DNA from: Pseudoneurospora amorphoporcata
Lineage: Eukaryota > Ascomycota > Sordariomycetes > Sordariales > Sordariaceae
DNA length: 64,000 nucleotides
Reading direction: 5' to 3'
NCBI GenBank assembly: GCA_033297205.1
Contig: MU859204.1
Span: 1 to 64,000, forward strand
Below the pieces are notes generated by a model. The model had not been told where the DNA came from. It searched no databases and saw nothing but the letters and a program-made list of their open reading frames with translations. A program made the translations under genes and the position numbers. Of this stretch, positions 24,746 through 36,931 are shown one piece after another; the stretch's first letter is position 1; each line of letters opens with the position of its first letter.

Positions 24746-27087
24746 TCAGACCGCTGCGCCATATGCTCCACTCCCCTGTGCACTTGAAACTGCAGGTGTC
24801 GTTCCTGAATAACTCCGTTTCCGCTTCATGCCTAGGGGGGCATGCGCAGAATAGTCGTCGGTCGTGCTATGGCTTGCCGAATTATGATGGCCATGGCCCA
24901 ACCCCAAGGCGCTCCCTCCAAAATTATCCCTCAACGGCTGTGTACTCCTCGAACTTCCTCCACCACTAGACATGCTGGCCTGAAACGCTTGCGAGAAGTT
25001 ATTGGGAGGGGCGATTGGAGCGCTCATCTGCGGAATGCAATAGTCCGTTGCCCCTGTCGGTGGCGGTGGCCTGTAGGGTGATGTACGGGGAAGGGAGTAA
25101 TCGACGGGCGCTGAGAGGGGCGCGGAAGGGAAGCTCGACGCAGAGTAGCTAGAAGAGACGCCTCCACTGCCTAGCTGAGAAGTAGACGGTGTACGAGTGG
25201 AAGTTGGCGAATGTGCTGCTGACTGTAAGCTGTTGGCTCCTGCAGCCGAGCGAAATTGTGTTCGTAGATCGAGACCGAGAGGCAGAGAAGCTGAGGAAGC
25301 CCTCAAGCGCGAGTTTCTCTGAGAGTTGTTTTGAAGACTAGATGACTGATAGTTGGGGTAACTCAAGTGAGCAGGCGACTGGACGGTCGATCCTATATGA
25401 AGCTGATCAGCCATTAGATATGAGAATAGTAAGACTCAATCGAATAACAGCTTACCCGCGTAGTGAGTTGAGTCATAGCTTCCCAAGCCAGCCGTGGAGG
25501 TACTGTTCATATGATCCTGGTGGTACAGGCTTTGCGGCCTACTATCCATTGGGGGTGAAGTGTTGCTGCCGTGATAGGTTGTATAATCAAGGGAATCGCC
25601 CTTCCATGACATACTGGTGCGGAGTGGAGATTGAAGTGTATCGGCGCGAGACCTATTCATGGTCTCTCGAAGTTGAAGAGGTTGTAATGGGCGTATTTGA
25701 TGCCGTGAATGATGGTTATGCATATGCACGCTCGTGTCGAGACCAGGTTGTCGTGCAAATGGATTTGATGATCTTGATCCAGCACTCAACGGCCCCGAGA
25801 GATGGTTACTGTATCCGTATCTATCGGTAGAAGGCGGTGACATTGGTGAAAGAATGTCTGGGTTGTTGAGCGAGTTCGAGGGATGGAAGCCTATACTCCC
25901 GAACGCTGGGCTCAAACCGGTCGGTGAGAGATGGTCATCCGTACCAGATCGCCGTACGTCCACCATAAGCGATCTCATCATGTGGTCTGCATAGGATGAG
26001 GCAGCAAGATCAGCGGGTGAGGTCAAGGGTGTCCCAAGACCGTGAACCGCTCCATAAGGGGCATGAAGTGCCTGGACATTGTCGAAATCGTCGGGAACTG
26101 CCCTCATTTTCATAACACGGTCCCTTTCGTCCGCTGTCAAGCGCTTGATCTTTGCTCGCCTGGCAGTTCATTAATTCACGGATCAAACTATTGGTTCTGA
26201 TTTGAGGGACTTACCGATTCTGGAACCAGACTTGTACCTGACGAGGGCTCAAGCCGGGTATTTCTCGAGAAAGTCGTTCTCTATGCGCGGCGTCAGGATG
26301 GGGCTGTTTAGCGAACTCGCTCATTAAGAATCGTGTCTGCTGGTGGGTGAGCCTGGGCAAGTTAGTATCTGGTTGCGTGCCTTGCGAGTTGCCGTCTGAA
26401 TTACCTGAACCGCTTCATCTTCCGGCGTTGCGCTGTTCTCTCCGCTGCTGTTTGTGGCTGTGCTTGCGCCTGAGGCTCCCCTTCCACATCGCCATCTATC
26501 ATTTCCTCATCATCCAACACATCGTCATCCTCCTCTTTGATCGTCGACTGAGCTTCATTCACTGACTGTGCTGTGGATGATGATGGTCCATGCGCGGCTG
26601 AAGAAACGGAGCTTAGTGGGTGGGAGCCGAGCGAAATATTAGGGGTTTTTGTGGGCGTATAGGATTCTTCGTGTGCTGTCCCAGTAGCCTTTTGGGCATA
26701 CGGCTCGCTGTGACTTTCTACCTGCTCAGCAACTGGGGACGACTGCTTCGGTTGCCGTAGACCTAGAGGATCGGCTCTGTGTCCTAATGGCGAAGTTACC
26801 CGCTTGAGCGGTTCGATCTCTAGAGGATTGCCTGAGCCAACCACAGATCGTGGTTGAGCTTGGGGGTTTGCAATGTCTGTCGAGCCTGATACGTGTTCGT
26901 AGGACTGCGAATAGAGATTGTTGTCGCCTGGCGGGAGGAACGCATACTGGCCCTGCCAGTCCGACTGCGTCACGGCGTCAAAGCTCGACATACGTAGACT
27001 GTCTGCCGTCTTGGGATAAGGTGTTCCGAACTTGCTGATAGACCAGGGACTTTGCTCCGTAACGCCTTGCCTGGACGTAGCGAGCAT
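24746..27087 (-). CDS. Homeobox transcription factor (723 aa)
   Basis: A nuclear DNA-binding regulator. Four exons on the minus strand, 27087-26405, 26352-26215, 26159-25456 and 25392-24746, join in frame through introns of 52-63 nt. The homeodomain covers residues 223-282: the family-typical recognition helix VQVWFQNRRAKIKR has W270, F271, N273 and R275 at homeodomain positions 48, 49, 51 and 53. Two introns interrupt the homeodomain, one after MKRF and one inside the first Arg codon of NRR. Upstream of it is a Ser/Pro-rich region ending in an acidic patch (EEDDDVLDDEEMIDGD). Downstream is MRAVPDDFDNVQAL and a long Ser/Tyr/Pro-rich tail. In filamentous ascomycetes such proteins control conidiation or fruiting. 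The Htf1/kal-1 type is one candidate, but I cannot settle the orthologue. The ATG at 27087 is the first available in the exon. Confidence 0.9.
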
Positions 27088-30000
27088 TGGAATGGCAAAA
27101 CCTCCCTGAGTATGCAGTGAATCTTATGCTCGGGGGCGAGATCGCTGCTGGTCCTTGTTGTGCCACGGGCAGCACAGGAAGCTAATGTCTGTTGCTGGGG
27201 GAGCCTTGAACGAGGCTAATGTAGCGAGCGAAGCTAAAGAAATCGGGCTGATAGTGCTGATAGCAGAAGTATCAAACACACATTGATGTCTGATTGCTTC
27301 GTAATGGCAACTCCTATCCTGAAGGTTCGACGTTGTCGGACTAGCGATAAGTCGGGGGTGATTCAATGACCAAGAAGCTATGGGTTTGTGCCAACAATCG
27401 CGGGATTCAAATCCGTGGTGCTAGGCTATCGCTTGTTTAAACGAGACGGAAAGCTCTGGGGAACGGGGCGAAGAAGTGTTCGTCGTGTGTACAGCGCTCG
27501 GGTATGGGTGTGTTGTACCAAAACTCCAGAGTTGACCAGTCAAAATGAAGATCAAAACGAAGCACTGGTGCAAGGAAACCGGCTGCTGAGAAGGTCACTA
27601 GTCCACCGATTTGCTAGTAAACGCTCCAACACACCCTTGTTGACGGTCTAGTTGGTTGAGCAATGGTGGTCTCCTGTTGATAGATAAAGGGCAGGTTGAT
27701 GGCAAGAGTGTCTATAAAAACGGTTGGCGTCAAAATCCTTGTAGGATATTGTTTATTGTCCATGTAGATCCTCGTTAAGGAAAGCCAGATCCAGAACATT
27801 CAAGATCTTGTTTGGGGGGGGGGGGAGGGGGTGTCTGTGGAAGTAATAAGGCCTTTCCTTGATGCCCTCTTGGCTGGTAGGACAGGTGTAGGATTAATAC
27901 CGGCGGAGCCCCCGATTCACACGGAGAAGGGTCGAGGCAGGCTCCGAAAACAGACAGGGTCTGCACGGGCAGCCACAACAAACTTGGAAAGAGTTTGGGT
28001 ATGGAGTATCAGGGGACCAGGTACCTGACGACGGTTACTCGGTAAGGCGAGGCCTTTGGGAGCGTGTATCAAAGAGTCCTTGAAATAGAGACAAGCCGCA
28101 ACTAATCGCCTCCGGCACGTAAGATGGAGGACGGTCGACAACGAACGGCACAGCTGAGCCACACCGTTATATTCACTGGCTCCGATTGTCGACCTGTGAC
28201 GACCGGGCTCTAGTGATCAGTCCAAGATCATAGAGGTCTCGGCTCAATGGCTAATACTGTGCCATTAAGGCGTTTGGACCATTTGGGGCCTGTCTCTATG
28301 GTATCATCCGTGAGCAGGCTATAAAGGAACAGAGAAAACGCCAACAACTTAAACGGCGAATAGCAAGGAAAACCACATGGGAAGTGTAGAAAACTGCTTA
28401 GCAGCGAGGAAACGGTATGGCAAGCGCCGTGGTAAGCCCAGGACAAGGTCGCAAGAGGACAAGGCATGCATGGATACTGGTCGAGACGAGGTAGGCAAGG
28501 GCTTGTGGGCCAATCAGGCCGGCGCAAACATCCGACACTTGCGGAGGCAAGACAAGGTCGTTCAACCGTAGGCTGCAGGCAAGCACTTGCGAGGACGCCG
28601 GTAACGCACTTCAAGTTGCGTTCTGGGAAGGAAGTGATCTCACTGTCTCACAGTGTAGACGGAGCATAACCCAGCGCGGTCAGCTGGAAATCCGTCACCA
28701 TAGCTATGTAATATGCAACCGAGAAGTGATTGCAGAGAAGATACAAGTCCAGGCCGTGCGTGGTATCTTGGTTCGATCAGGGTGAACATCTGATTGGCCT
28801 TGCGACCGAGTCCTTTGTCGATTTCACGGAAGAAGGCATGGTCGTTACAGAGTCGCCTTTCCCGCTAGGCAAATGGGAAAGGCTAAAGGCCCAAAGCAAG
28901 GGTTGCGATGCCAATGTTGCTTGTTCCTTGGTCTGCGGGTAGGAGTGACGATGAAGAGGGGCCGGCCATGAAGGCATAAAGCAGGGGGTGAACGCAGATC
29001 GGATTAGGTAGCGAGAAGAGGGATAAGATGGAAATCTCCTTTCAGCAAACCACACAACACCGTAAGGTTGGGACAACAGTGCTGGTTGGGGAAGTCAGTT
29101 GAGCTGGATATGGTGGTGCGGGAGGGGGGGAAGGGAGCATTCGGCGATGCTGGGGAATCGAAGCCATCCTTGTAACATGGCGTCTCCGAGTACTTTGTGG
29201 CGGCAGAGCAGGGGGGTACGATGGGGAGATCATTGATGGGCAGATCTTTCTTGTTGATGTCCCATCTGAACCCAAAAAGGCTTGACGACCTGGAGCAACT
29301 GTTGGTTCGATGTCGCCCTGGCAGCATCTGGACCTCTTTACAGGGCTCCATGAACTGAACTCCCAGCTATGCAGACGCTGAAGCCTGGAATGCAGCGGGC
29401 CGGCCTGAACCGAGCGAATTTGCGTTTTGTTAGGCAACAGCAATCGGGACTGAGGCAGAGAGTTGAGCTGTGTGACCCTTATCTGTCACGATGACAAGTC
29501 GAGGTACGCCTAGCTCACACGGCACTAGGCCAGTGTGCAAGCAGTGTGAGCTGCATCTCTCGCTAGGCAAAACTCCGCCTTTCTCTCATCCGTCAGAAAG
29601 TTGTTGAGGAAACACAGTCCGAGTGGCTTCATGGGTAGGGAAGGACAAGGGCTAGGCTCAACCTAACCGTGGCATTTATCCTGGGCACCTATATCACTAC
29701 CTCCCCCCTCCTTGAAGATAGGCTGACCACGGTAGTCAATGCCGGCGTACGCGATGGCTTTGACGCGCTAGTTGACCTCCACTCGATGGGGATGTATGCT
29801 TGTAAGGAGAAAAACGTAGGACAGAGAAACTCAAGGCATGGGAGTCCATGGGCGACGTGAGCGAGTAAGGAGTCGAGGAAAAGTGCGCCGAATAAGCCGT
29901 AGGCTGATATGATGTGTTACCTCCCAGGAAGCTAAAAGGGCTGGGTCCAGTGGGGTCTAGTGTAACTGTACGATAAAAAAGCCAAAAGAGTCGAGGTACC

Positions 30001-33000
30001 TAGAGGTAGATAATGTGGGCTAGGTAGGAGCGAGAAGGAGAAGTGTCTTGCAGGCGGAGGGTGGCATCGAGAAGCTCTGCAGTCTGCGGTCTGTGTTCTG
30101 CTTGAGCGTGGATGGCGGACGCGAGAAGACAGTTGTGTCGTTGCTAATGCCGTGCCAAGACGAAGGAGCACAGGTGCAGTTGGGCTAGAAAGGTGGCTCA
30201 ACGGTCGAATCTTCTTCGGGGAACACACTCCGTGGGCGTGGACGCAGTCAAGACGCCAGATCCCAAGCCGGCGCATGCCATGGCTCCCATGGCTTTGAGA
30301 GGGTGCCAGTACAGAAGACAGGGGGCAGTATAGACAAGGGCCATGTCCCGTTGCAGGGGCAACAGGGCAGCTGTATGGACAAGCGTAAAGGTAACGGCAG
30401 GGTAGCCAGGCGAGCCAGGGGTGCAGCCCACCACCACCACCATTTCCATGACAGCGAGAGCCACGGCTTGCACGGTTTCATCAGGGGCTGGCATTTGTGA
30501 GACGCGACGGTGGCATCCAACAGCATGGGCGTATTGCTGTCCGTACCATGCCGAAACGGGCCAAGAGCATAGACTGCTCGCTGACGGGGTGCGTCAATGA
30601 TTTCCCATCCGTTCTTCTGCCCCAGGAGCAGGGCCAAGCAGCCGTTGTGCTTGTCTTTGGGGGGGGGGATAGCATTCTAGCTTTATCCCGACAACTGGGC
30701 ACAGTGGTCCTGAATCTTGCCTAATCCGGATCGCCAACGGTCGAGGTTTGCGCAAAATGGTTCTGAATGCTTGTCGCCTGGATCAGTCAAGCAGTCAGCG
30801 AGTGGCACGGCCAAAAGTGTAGGATTTCGGATGACCTACTTTGCTGTCCAGGACAACGCCGTTCAGAGGTTCCACACTGAACAGAGGAACGGATGCGTAG
30901 CCGGCAACGGAAGTGGTGGGAGGTATACCGCAGTGGATTCGGGCGTTGGAAGGAGAGGAATGGTTTCTGTGCGTCCACGAAATGGAGTCAAGATGGATCG
31001 ATGTAGGAAAATCCATGTGTCCCCGCCATGTTCAAGAATGAGCAAGTGGATCCAAGAACTGAGAAGAATTGGAAAGTCACTCGAAAATATCGCGGGAATG
31101 AAGGAAGGTGCCTTTGCTTCCACTTCAAGTTACCTTGGTACCTCCTTCCCGCTTCTTACAGATCTTCTTGGTTGTTACCTTCCACTTGGTGGGCACTTGC
31201 CGTATGAGTGCCCTTTCTTGAGGCCCCACGCTGGCAGGCACACAGATCAGACGGGAGCAAATGGAAGCATCCATATGACTTCCAAAACTGTAGTGACGGA
31301 AGTCATGAGTTGAGGGAATGGATGTGGTCCAGACATTATCAGCAGCGTCATCTTCAATGATCTTGATTCAGTCTGTCACTTTCTTTTTTTGCGTCTCTGG
31401 GGGCCGTGTAAGATCTTTTGCGTTCTGCGTTCTGGGGGCTTGAGGTTCATCGCAGCGAATGGGGGAGCCATGAGGCCCTCGATTGGGAAGGTGGGTTAGC
31501 GCCATCCGGGTCGATCCAGACTTCCCAGGTTCACTGCAGAGCATCAGAGCAAGAGGAACTTGATCGAAGAAGTAAAGTGAGGTAAGAGGTATACTGCCTC
31601 TTCTGGCTGTCTTGCACATTTCACCAGATAGTCTGAGACCCGTATGGAAGTATCTCTACACCAGCTCTGAGCCCCAGCTTCACCTGTCGCGTGTACGACT
31701 CGTAGTCTGTATCGTTCATCAGCAGACGGTTTCATACCATGGAAGAAATGCCGGAATATTTACAAACCATGACCTCCGTTTGACATGGTTGACTTGGCAC
31801 CAATATGCATAGGGTTGAGATGGAGCACAGATGCGGCGGGCAATGCGGGTAGCTGACAACTTGAGGTCAAGGTGTAGCATTCCTATCATTGTCTCTCACC
31901 CTTTTTCCACATGGGATCCAACGGCAACTTGCTTGATAAACGAGCTTCAGGTGTGCAGAGGTATTCCTGCAGCTACCCCTCAGATTAAGGACTGCAACGG
32001 AAGAGAAAGACCTCATACACACAGAATACCGCGTCTGGCCCTGTGTAGCAAGGTCCAAGTTTGTCTGCACGCAACCCCCTGGTTGGGCCGAGTTTGCTAT
32101 CTAGGCCATGCTAACCACTCGCTGCTGGAGCATGATTCAAATCGTGAATACGAGGACCATGTGGAAATTTCAGGTCGCCAGTTGTGTCTGGACTCCCGAA
32201 CTCGGGTAGATCTGAGAAAGTGTCCGTACCTGCTGCTGCGTATAATTGCCAACGAGCTCATGATGGACGGGTGTGACGGGTGTGACTGGGTAACATTGTA
32301 CAAGACTGCTACCCAGGGAGCCCAAGCACCCAGACATCACCTCTGCTCTTGTCGCACGTCGTCCTCTCATTTGTAGCCGACTCTCGGCCCGTTCCATGCT
32401 TGATGGCCTTTTGGAGATGGTGCGTGACCTTAAGAGAGTCGGTCAACTCAGCGAAGAGGGTTGCCTGGTTGGTCGATACCGTCCGCATCTCGGCTCGACC
32501 TCGTGTGATACTCAGCCTAGTACAAGGACTCCTGGGTGTAGAACCGACAATTGTAAAGATGCGGCCGGACATTTTGTCTGCAACCTAAGCGGCGATACTG
32601 ATTTCCCAGTCAAGTGTCCGTTGTCAAGGACCAGGGGACCAAAGACCACACCAAGCGGACGAATCGGTGCGATCCGGGGTGATGATATAAATGCGATTTG
32701 TCGAGCCGAAACGGCGCAGAACCCGCTCAATCTTAGCAAGGACGGAAGGACAATGTCGACTGAGCCGTCTGGACGTGTGGTACTGTCTTGCTGAGCCAGG
32801 ACTATCCCCAAAATTGACGCGACGGTTGATCATCTTCCATTCGGACAGGCTGGGTCCGTTTCCGCGATGCGGCCCGTTGGCACTGCTCTCACCGTAACGG
32901 GCGGGACATTGGAACATTTGGAATAGCGACGGAATACTTTTTTTTCTTTTTTTTTTGTTTCAGGAGCCGGCTTGTTGAACCGAGAATAGCTGCGCTGTAC

Positions 33001-36000
33001 AGAAGACGCGGCGGCGAACCAGCTAAAAAGTTGACAGCCGAGATATCATGAGGGTTGTCCGACGAGGAATCTCGAGGGACAATCAGACGGGAGGCCAGCC
33101 TGTGCAGCGAGCTGCCCTGATGTTCCGTCGTGTCAATGGGCTTGCCGACAGCTGCAAAGGTGGATGTGGACAGCTGCAGCTTGAAATTGATTGGATAAAG
33201 TAGCAGCCGTTCGGCAGCATCTGCCAGCTGAGCTTCCATTGGTTGGCATTATGCTCCAAACTTCATCGAGTGAGCTGGGCAGGAACGACTGGAAGCTGGA
33301 CACAATTCTTGCACGATCGCAGGCTGACGACGAACCATGTCTCCCCCCAAACGAACTCAGCTTCCATTCCTTAACTCCCGTCCTTGCGCAAAGCACCATA
33401 CCGGCCCCGTGACTGACGGACAGCTGGGCCCATGACCATGATTGAACCACCACAACCGATTACAACCTCATCCTCCGATTGCGCGACGTGCCGCCGGCGC
33501 CGATGCAACGGGCGCGCATCTTCTCGGCTTCATTTTTTGTTACTGGCTTCATTCCCACCTTCGGGCCTCCATGTTAGAGGCACCGAGTATACATGGCGGT
33601 GTTGACTGAAGTCTGGACAGTGCTAGCCCTGGTTGATGAGCCCTCGGTCGGCACCTAGGTAAACAGAGCAGCTTGGGTTTCACGGACTTGAGGCCAGGAC
33701 TGCAATCTGCCTTTACTAGGCTGGCGTGAACGGTGTGGTGCGGACATAGCAAGTCTGTTTTTGACTGTGCTTGAAGCGCCAGAACACCAAACCCCCAGGT
33801 TGCCGCTCTCGCCCGTTCTTCGAGACTCCCCTCCCGTCTCTGATGTTTGTCGGTCCCGATAACACTTCTTTGACTCGCCATGCTCGCAGTTGCCGTTCCA
33901 GGCAGGGGCCCCTTTATTCTACTTCCCTTTTCTGATACTCATCCTGGCCGTGATCATTCAACACCATCATCGGTCTACTCCGTTCTGCTCTATGCCTGTC
34001 TCTACGCGAACCGCTGCCTTGTATACTGGGCGTTCTGCTGTATGGCCTGGTCCAAAATGCACCGAGACGGCACATGTCTGGGTACCTCTACCTCGATTTC
34101 CACCAAGGGTGCGTATAGGCGATCCTCATTCATGTCTACTTGCTGCTCCCTGACACCTAACCTCGACTCCATCCTTTCTCTTAGTGCTGTCAACCCGGCA
34201 CAGACCAGTAGGCATCCTGTCAAGACGTTGGCCGCAACCGCTATGCATACCTGGGCGGCTTTATCCGACTTGCAGCCCCTTCACCCACGGGTACCGGTAC
34301 CACAAACATACGGTGAAAAGGAAGCCTCGGACATATCCACCTGTCCAGCGGCTTTTTGCGTAGATCCTCCCCTTGGGATTGAATGTCGCTGAGCATGCCA
34401 AACCGTCACGAGGAGGAGCCGCTTGACCGAGGCTTTCGCCGAGCTGGCCTTGCTGTGAAACGCCGTGACACAAACAAGACGTTGTCCTCGCACAATCTCC
34501 CGTCTCTCGCTCAGCACGTCCCTGCATTTGTGGCCTTCGGCGACAACCTTGTGTGAGCGGCCAGCTTCTGGAGACCTTCGACATGGAAACCTCTTGGTGC
34601 TAGTTAGCATGCAGCAATCCGCAATATTGAGCCAATGGCTTGGAACCCCAGCCGTCGTGCCCAACTCGTTACAAGTCACACATCGGGTAAGCTGCAAGTC
34701 AATGGGACCCGCACAGATCTCCCACAATCTCGTGAATCGCTACATCATGGCTTGGACCGTTGGCGGCGTGGAAGCCATGTGTGTCGGCTGTGTGCCTACG
34801 TGGGAAGCAGGCGCTCTACTAGCGAAACCGAAATCCAGCCGGCAAGAGCATGACCAAGTTCCTCCCCAAGCAACGATTCCGGGCATGTCAAGCTGATACA
34901 AAAATAGCCATTGCATATATGCTTCGATTATGTGGGATACGGTCACATCTCGGTCTCCTCTCAGATTCACCTTTTTTCCAGTTCTGGATTGACTCAACTT
35001 TCCGGTCGAAAACATCTTGTCGTCTGTCATGGGACAGGGGTGGAGTGTATTCAAAAACCCGTCACTCAATCCTCCAATTTTGCAGAACAGCTAATATCCT
35101 TGGACAGACGATAACGATATCTGACCCTCTGGTTGCACATGTTTCGATTGGACCTTCCTGCGAAGTGACCGACACCAACCAAACCATACGCGGCTTTCCG
35201 ATGTGCGACATCGTGCAGATGCAGTTGATGTGCTCCTCGCACGTGTAGAAAGCTGCAAAGTTGAAGCCAGAATGCCCGAGGATGCAGTCCACTGTCAAAC
35301 ACGAGGCCGATACCAGTGGCGTCGGCATTCTCGTCGAAGCGAATTACAGGTCCACCATTCACGGATCAACGGCTAAACTATTGGGATCGAGTACTCCGGT
35401 GCCCTGGAACGCAGTTTGATGTGTATGTCGGTGGGAGGTTTAGCAAAGCCATGTGGTGGAATGCGTATGATGACAATCTTGACAAGGAAAAGATGGCTTT
35501 GTCCTGCAATCAAGATCTCGGCCTAATCTTAACCCCGTGCCCAACACAAGCGACGAAATCGCACCCCAGCTTTTCTCTATTTCCATCAGTGCCCCTCAAT
35601 CATCATGATCTTAAGCAGGGGAGATGGAGGGCCTGACGTCCTCAAGATGGAAAAACCCACTAACCAGGGCCTTCGACATCGGCTCGAGTAGCTGATTTGC
35701 GCATCAACACACCCGTTGGCTTGCTGCTATTTCCTTTGATCATTCAATCAGTGAGTTTAAACTTATGCACAACACAGGGATCTCGCCTGGTTGGAGGCAA
35801 TAGAGTACATGTATCACAACAAGGGCCCGCGTCTTGACGATTCAGCAGCAACTCCTTCAGCTTCTCCTTCGCCTTGTTCTGATGATGCGAAATGCGATGC
35901 GCTCGATATCAAGAGAGTCCACGCCCTGCCTGAGAGATTGGAGCGGATAGAAGAAGACAGGAAGTGGCAACTAATGGGATTCGACTCATTTTTATCTTGG

Positions 36001-36500
36001 TCACAAATAAGCCTGGTGTTGTTACCACCGTGGCTATGACATCTTATCTTCATGATTGCGCTTTATTCCGTGGCGGCTACATGTTTAGCCGCTGAAATAT
36101 GACTCGCCGTGAGGCAACCTCTGATCCACCTTTTCATTCGCAGAGTGCCGTTCTTCGGATATGACATCTCTGTGGAAGGGCGGTATTGACCGTGGCAGAT
36201 GTCCACGATTACGAGCCTTCCAAATGGTTGGACATTTTTGCCTTGGTTGTGGGATAGCGCCCGTCCAGATGCGCATATACGTATCAAGATCTCGTTTTAT
36301 TCAAGGGGGAAGAAAGCTTCAAGAGACCCGGCCGTGTAACTGTCACGCCCGAGACCAGAGCACTCTTCTGCCCGTCGGCCAGCGTCTGTGTCAGAACAGC
36401 TTCATTCGGCATGTGTATGATGATGAGTCGAAGCTTTCATCAGATACCCTCGTCGTTCCCGAGTTGAATTAACGATTGTCCTTGCCAAGCATACCCGGGA
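27088..36500. other. Gene-poor region upstream of the homeobox gene
   Basis: About 9.4 kb with no gene I can support. Overlapping frames of up to 180-200 codons appear on both strands but none has a domain, a biased composition, or a sensible splice partner. Homopolymer G tracts lie at 27814-27825 and about 30660. This is the upstream side of the homeobox gene and may hold its promoter and a long leader, which is inference. Confidence 0.5.
27814..27831. repeat. Poly-G tract
   Basis: A run of twelve G followed by A and five more G. It is a simple low-complexity tract, likely variable in length. Confidence 0.85.
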
Positions 36501-36931
36501 TTTATTTTGAGAAGGTCTTTTCGCACTGCCATAAAAGTCTTCCTACACTGTCAGCAAAAAGGCATATGTATATAACTCCGCCAAATTTAAAGTAAGAGGT
36601 ATAAGAGTGGGGTTGGAATTTTTAGTATTTTTTACACTATAATACAGCATTTATAAGGAATTTTTATCTAGCCTCTAGCGTTTTACTAAAACGAAATATT
36701 AAAAAGGAATAATTTTTATTTAAATCTTTACCAGTTTTAGTCTTAACTCTCTGCCGAGTAACGTTGCGATATAGTCGTGGGTACCATATTATAGAGAAAA
36801 AAATGAGAAAAATTTCAATACTACTCTTACTTACCTAAGCCTACATTCGGATAAGTTACACCTTGTTTCATTTTTTTACTACAGTGTAAAAAGACTTTTA
36901 TGGCAGTGCGAAAAGACGTTCTCTTTATTTT
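36501..36931. mobile_element. MITE-like element B, 415 bp, hAT-type 8-bp target duplication
   Basis: Two 43-bp terminal inverted repeats lie at 36509-36551 and 36881-36923. Both read GAGAA-S-GTCTTTTCGCACTG from the outside and continue through CCATAAAAGTCTT to TACACTGT, with three mismatches, two of them C/T. The element is bounded by the exact 8-bp direct repeat TTTATTTT at 36501-36508 and 36924-36931. The interior is strongly AT-rich compared with its surroundings and codes for nothing. This is the structure of a non-autonomous DNA transposon; 8-bp duplications are typical of the hAT superfamily. Its terminal repeats differ from those of the element at 21836, so it belongs to another family. 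Confidence 0.9.
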
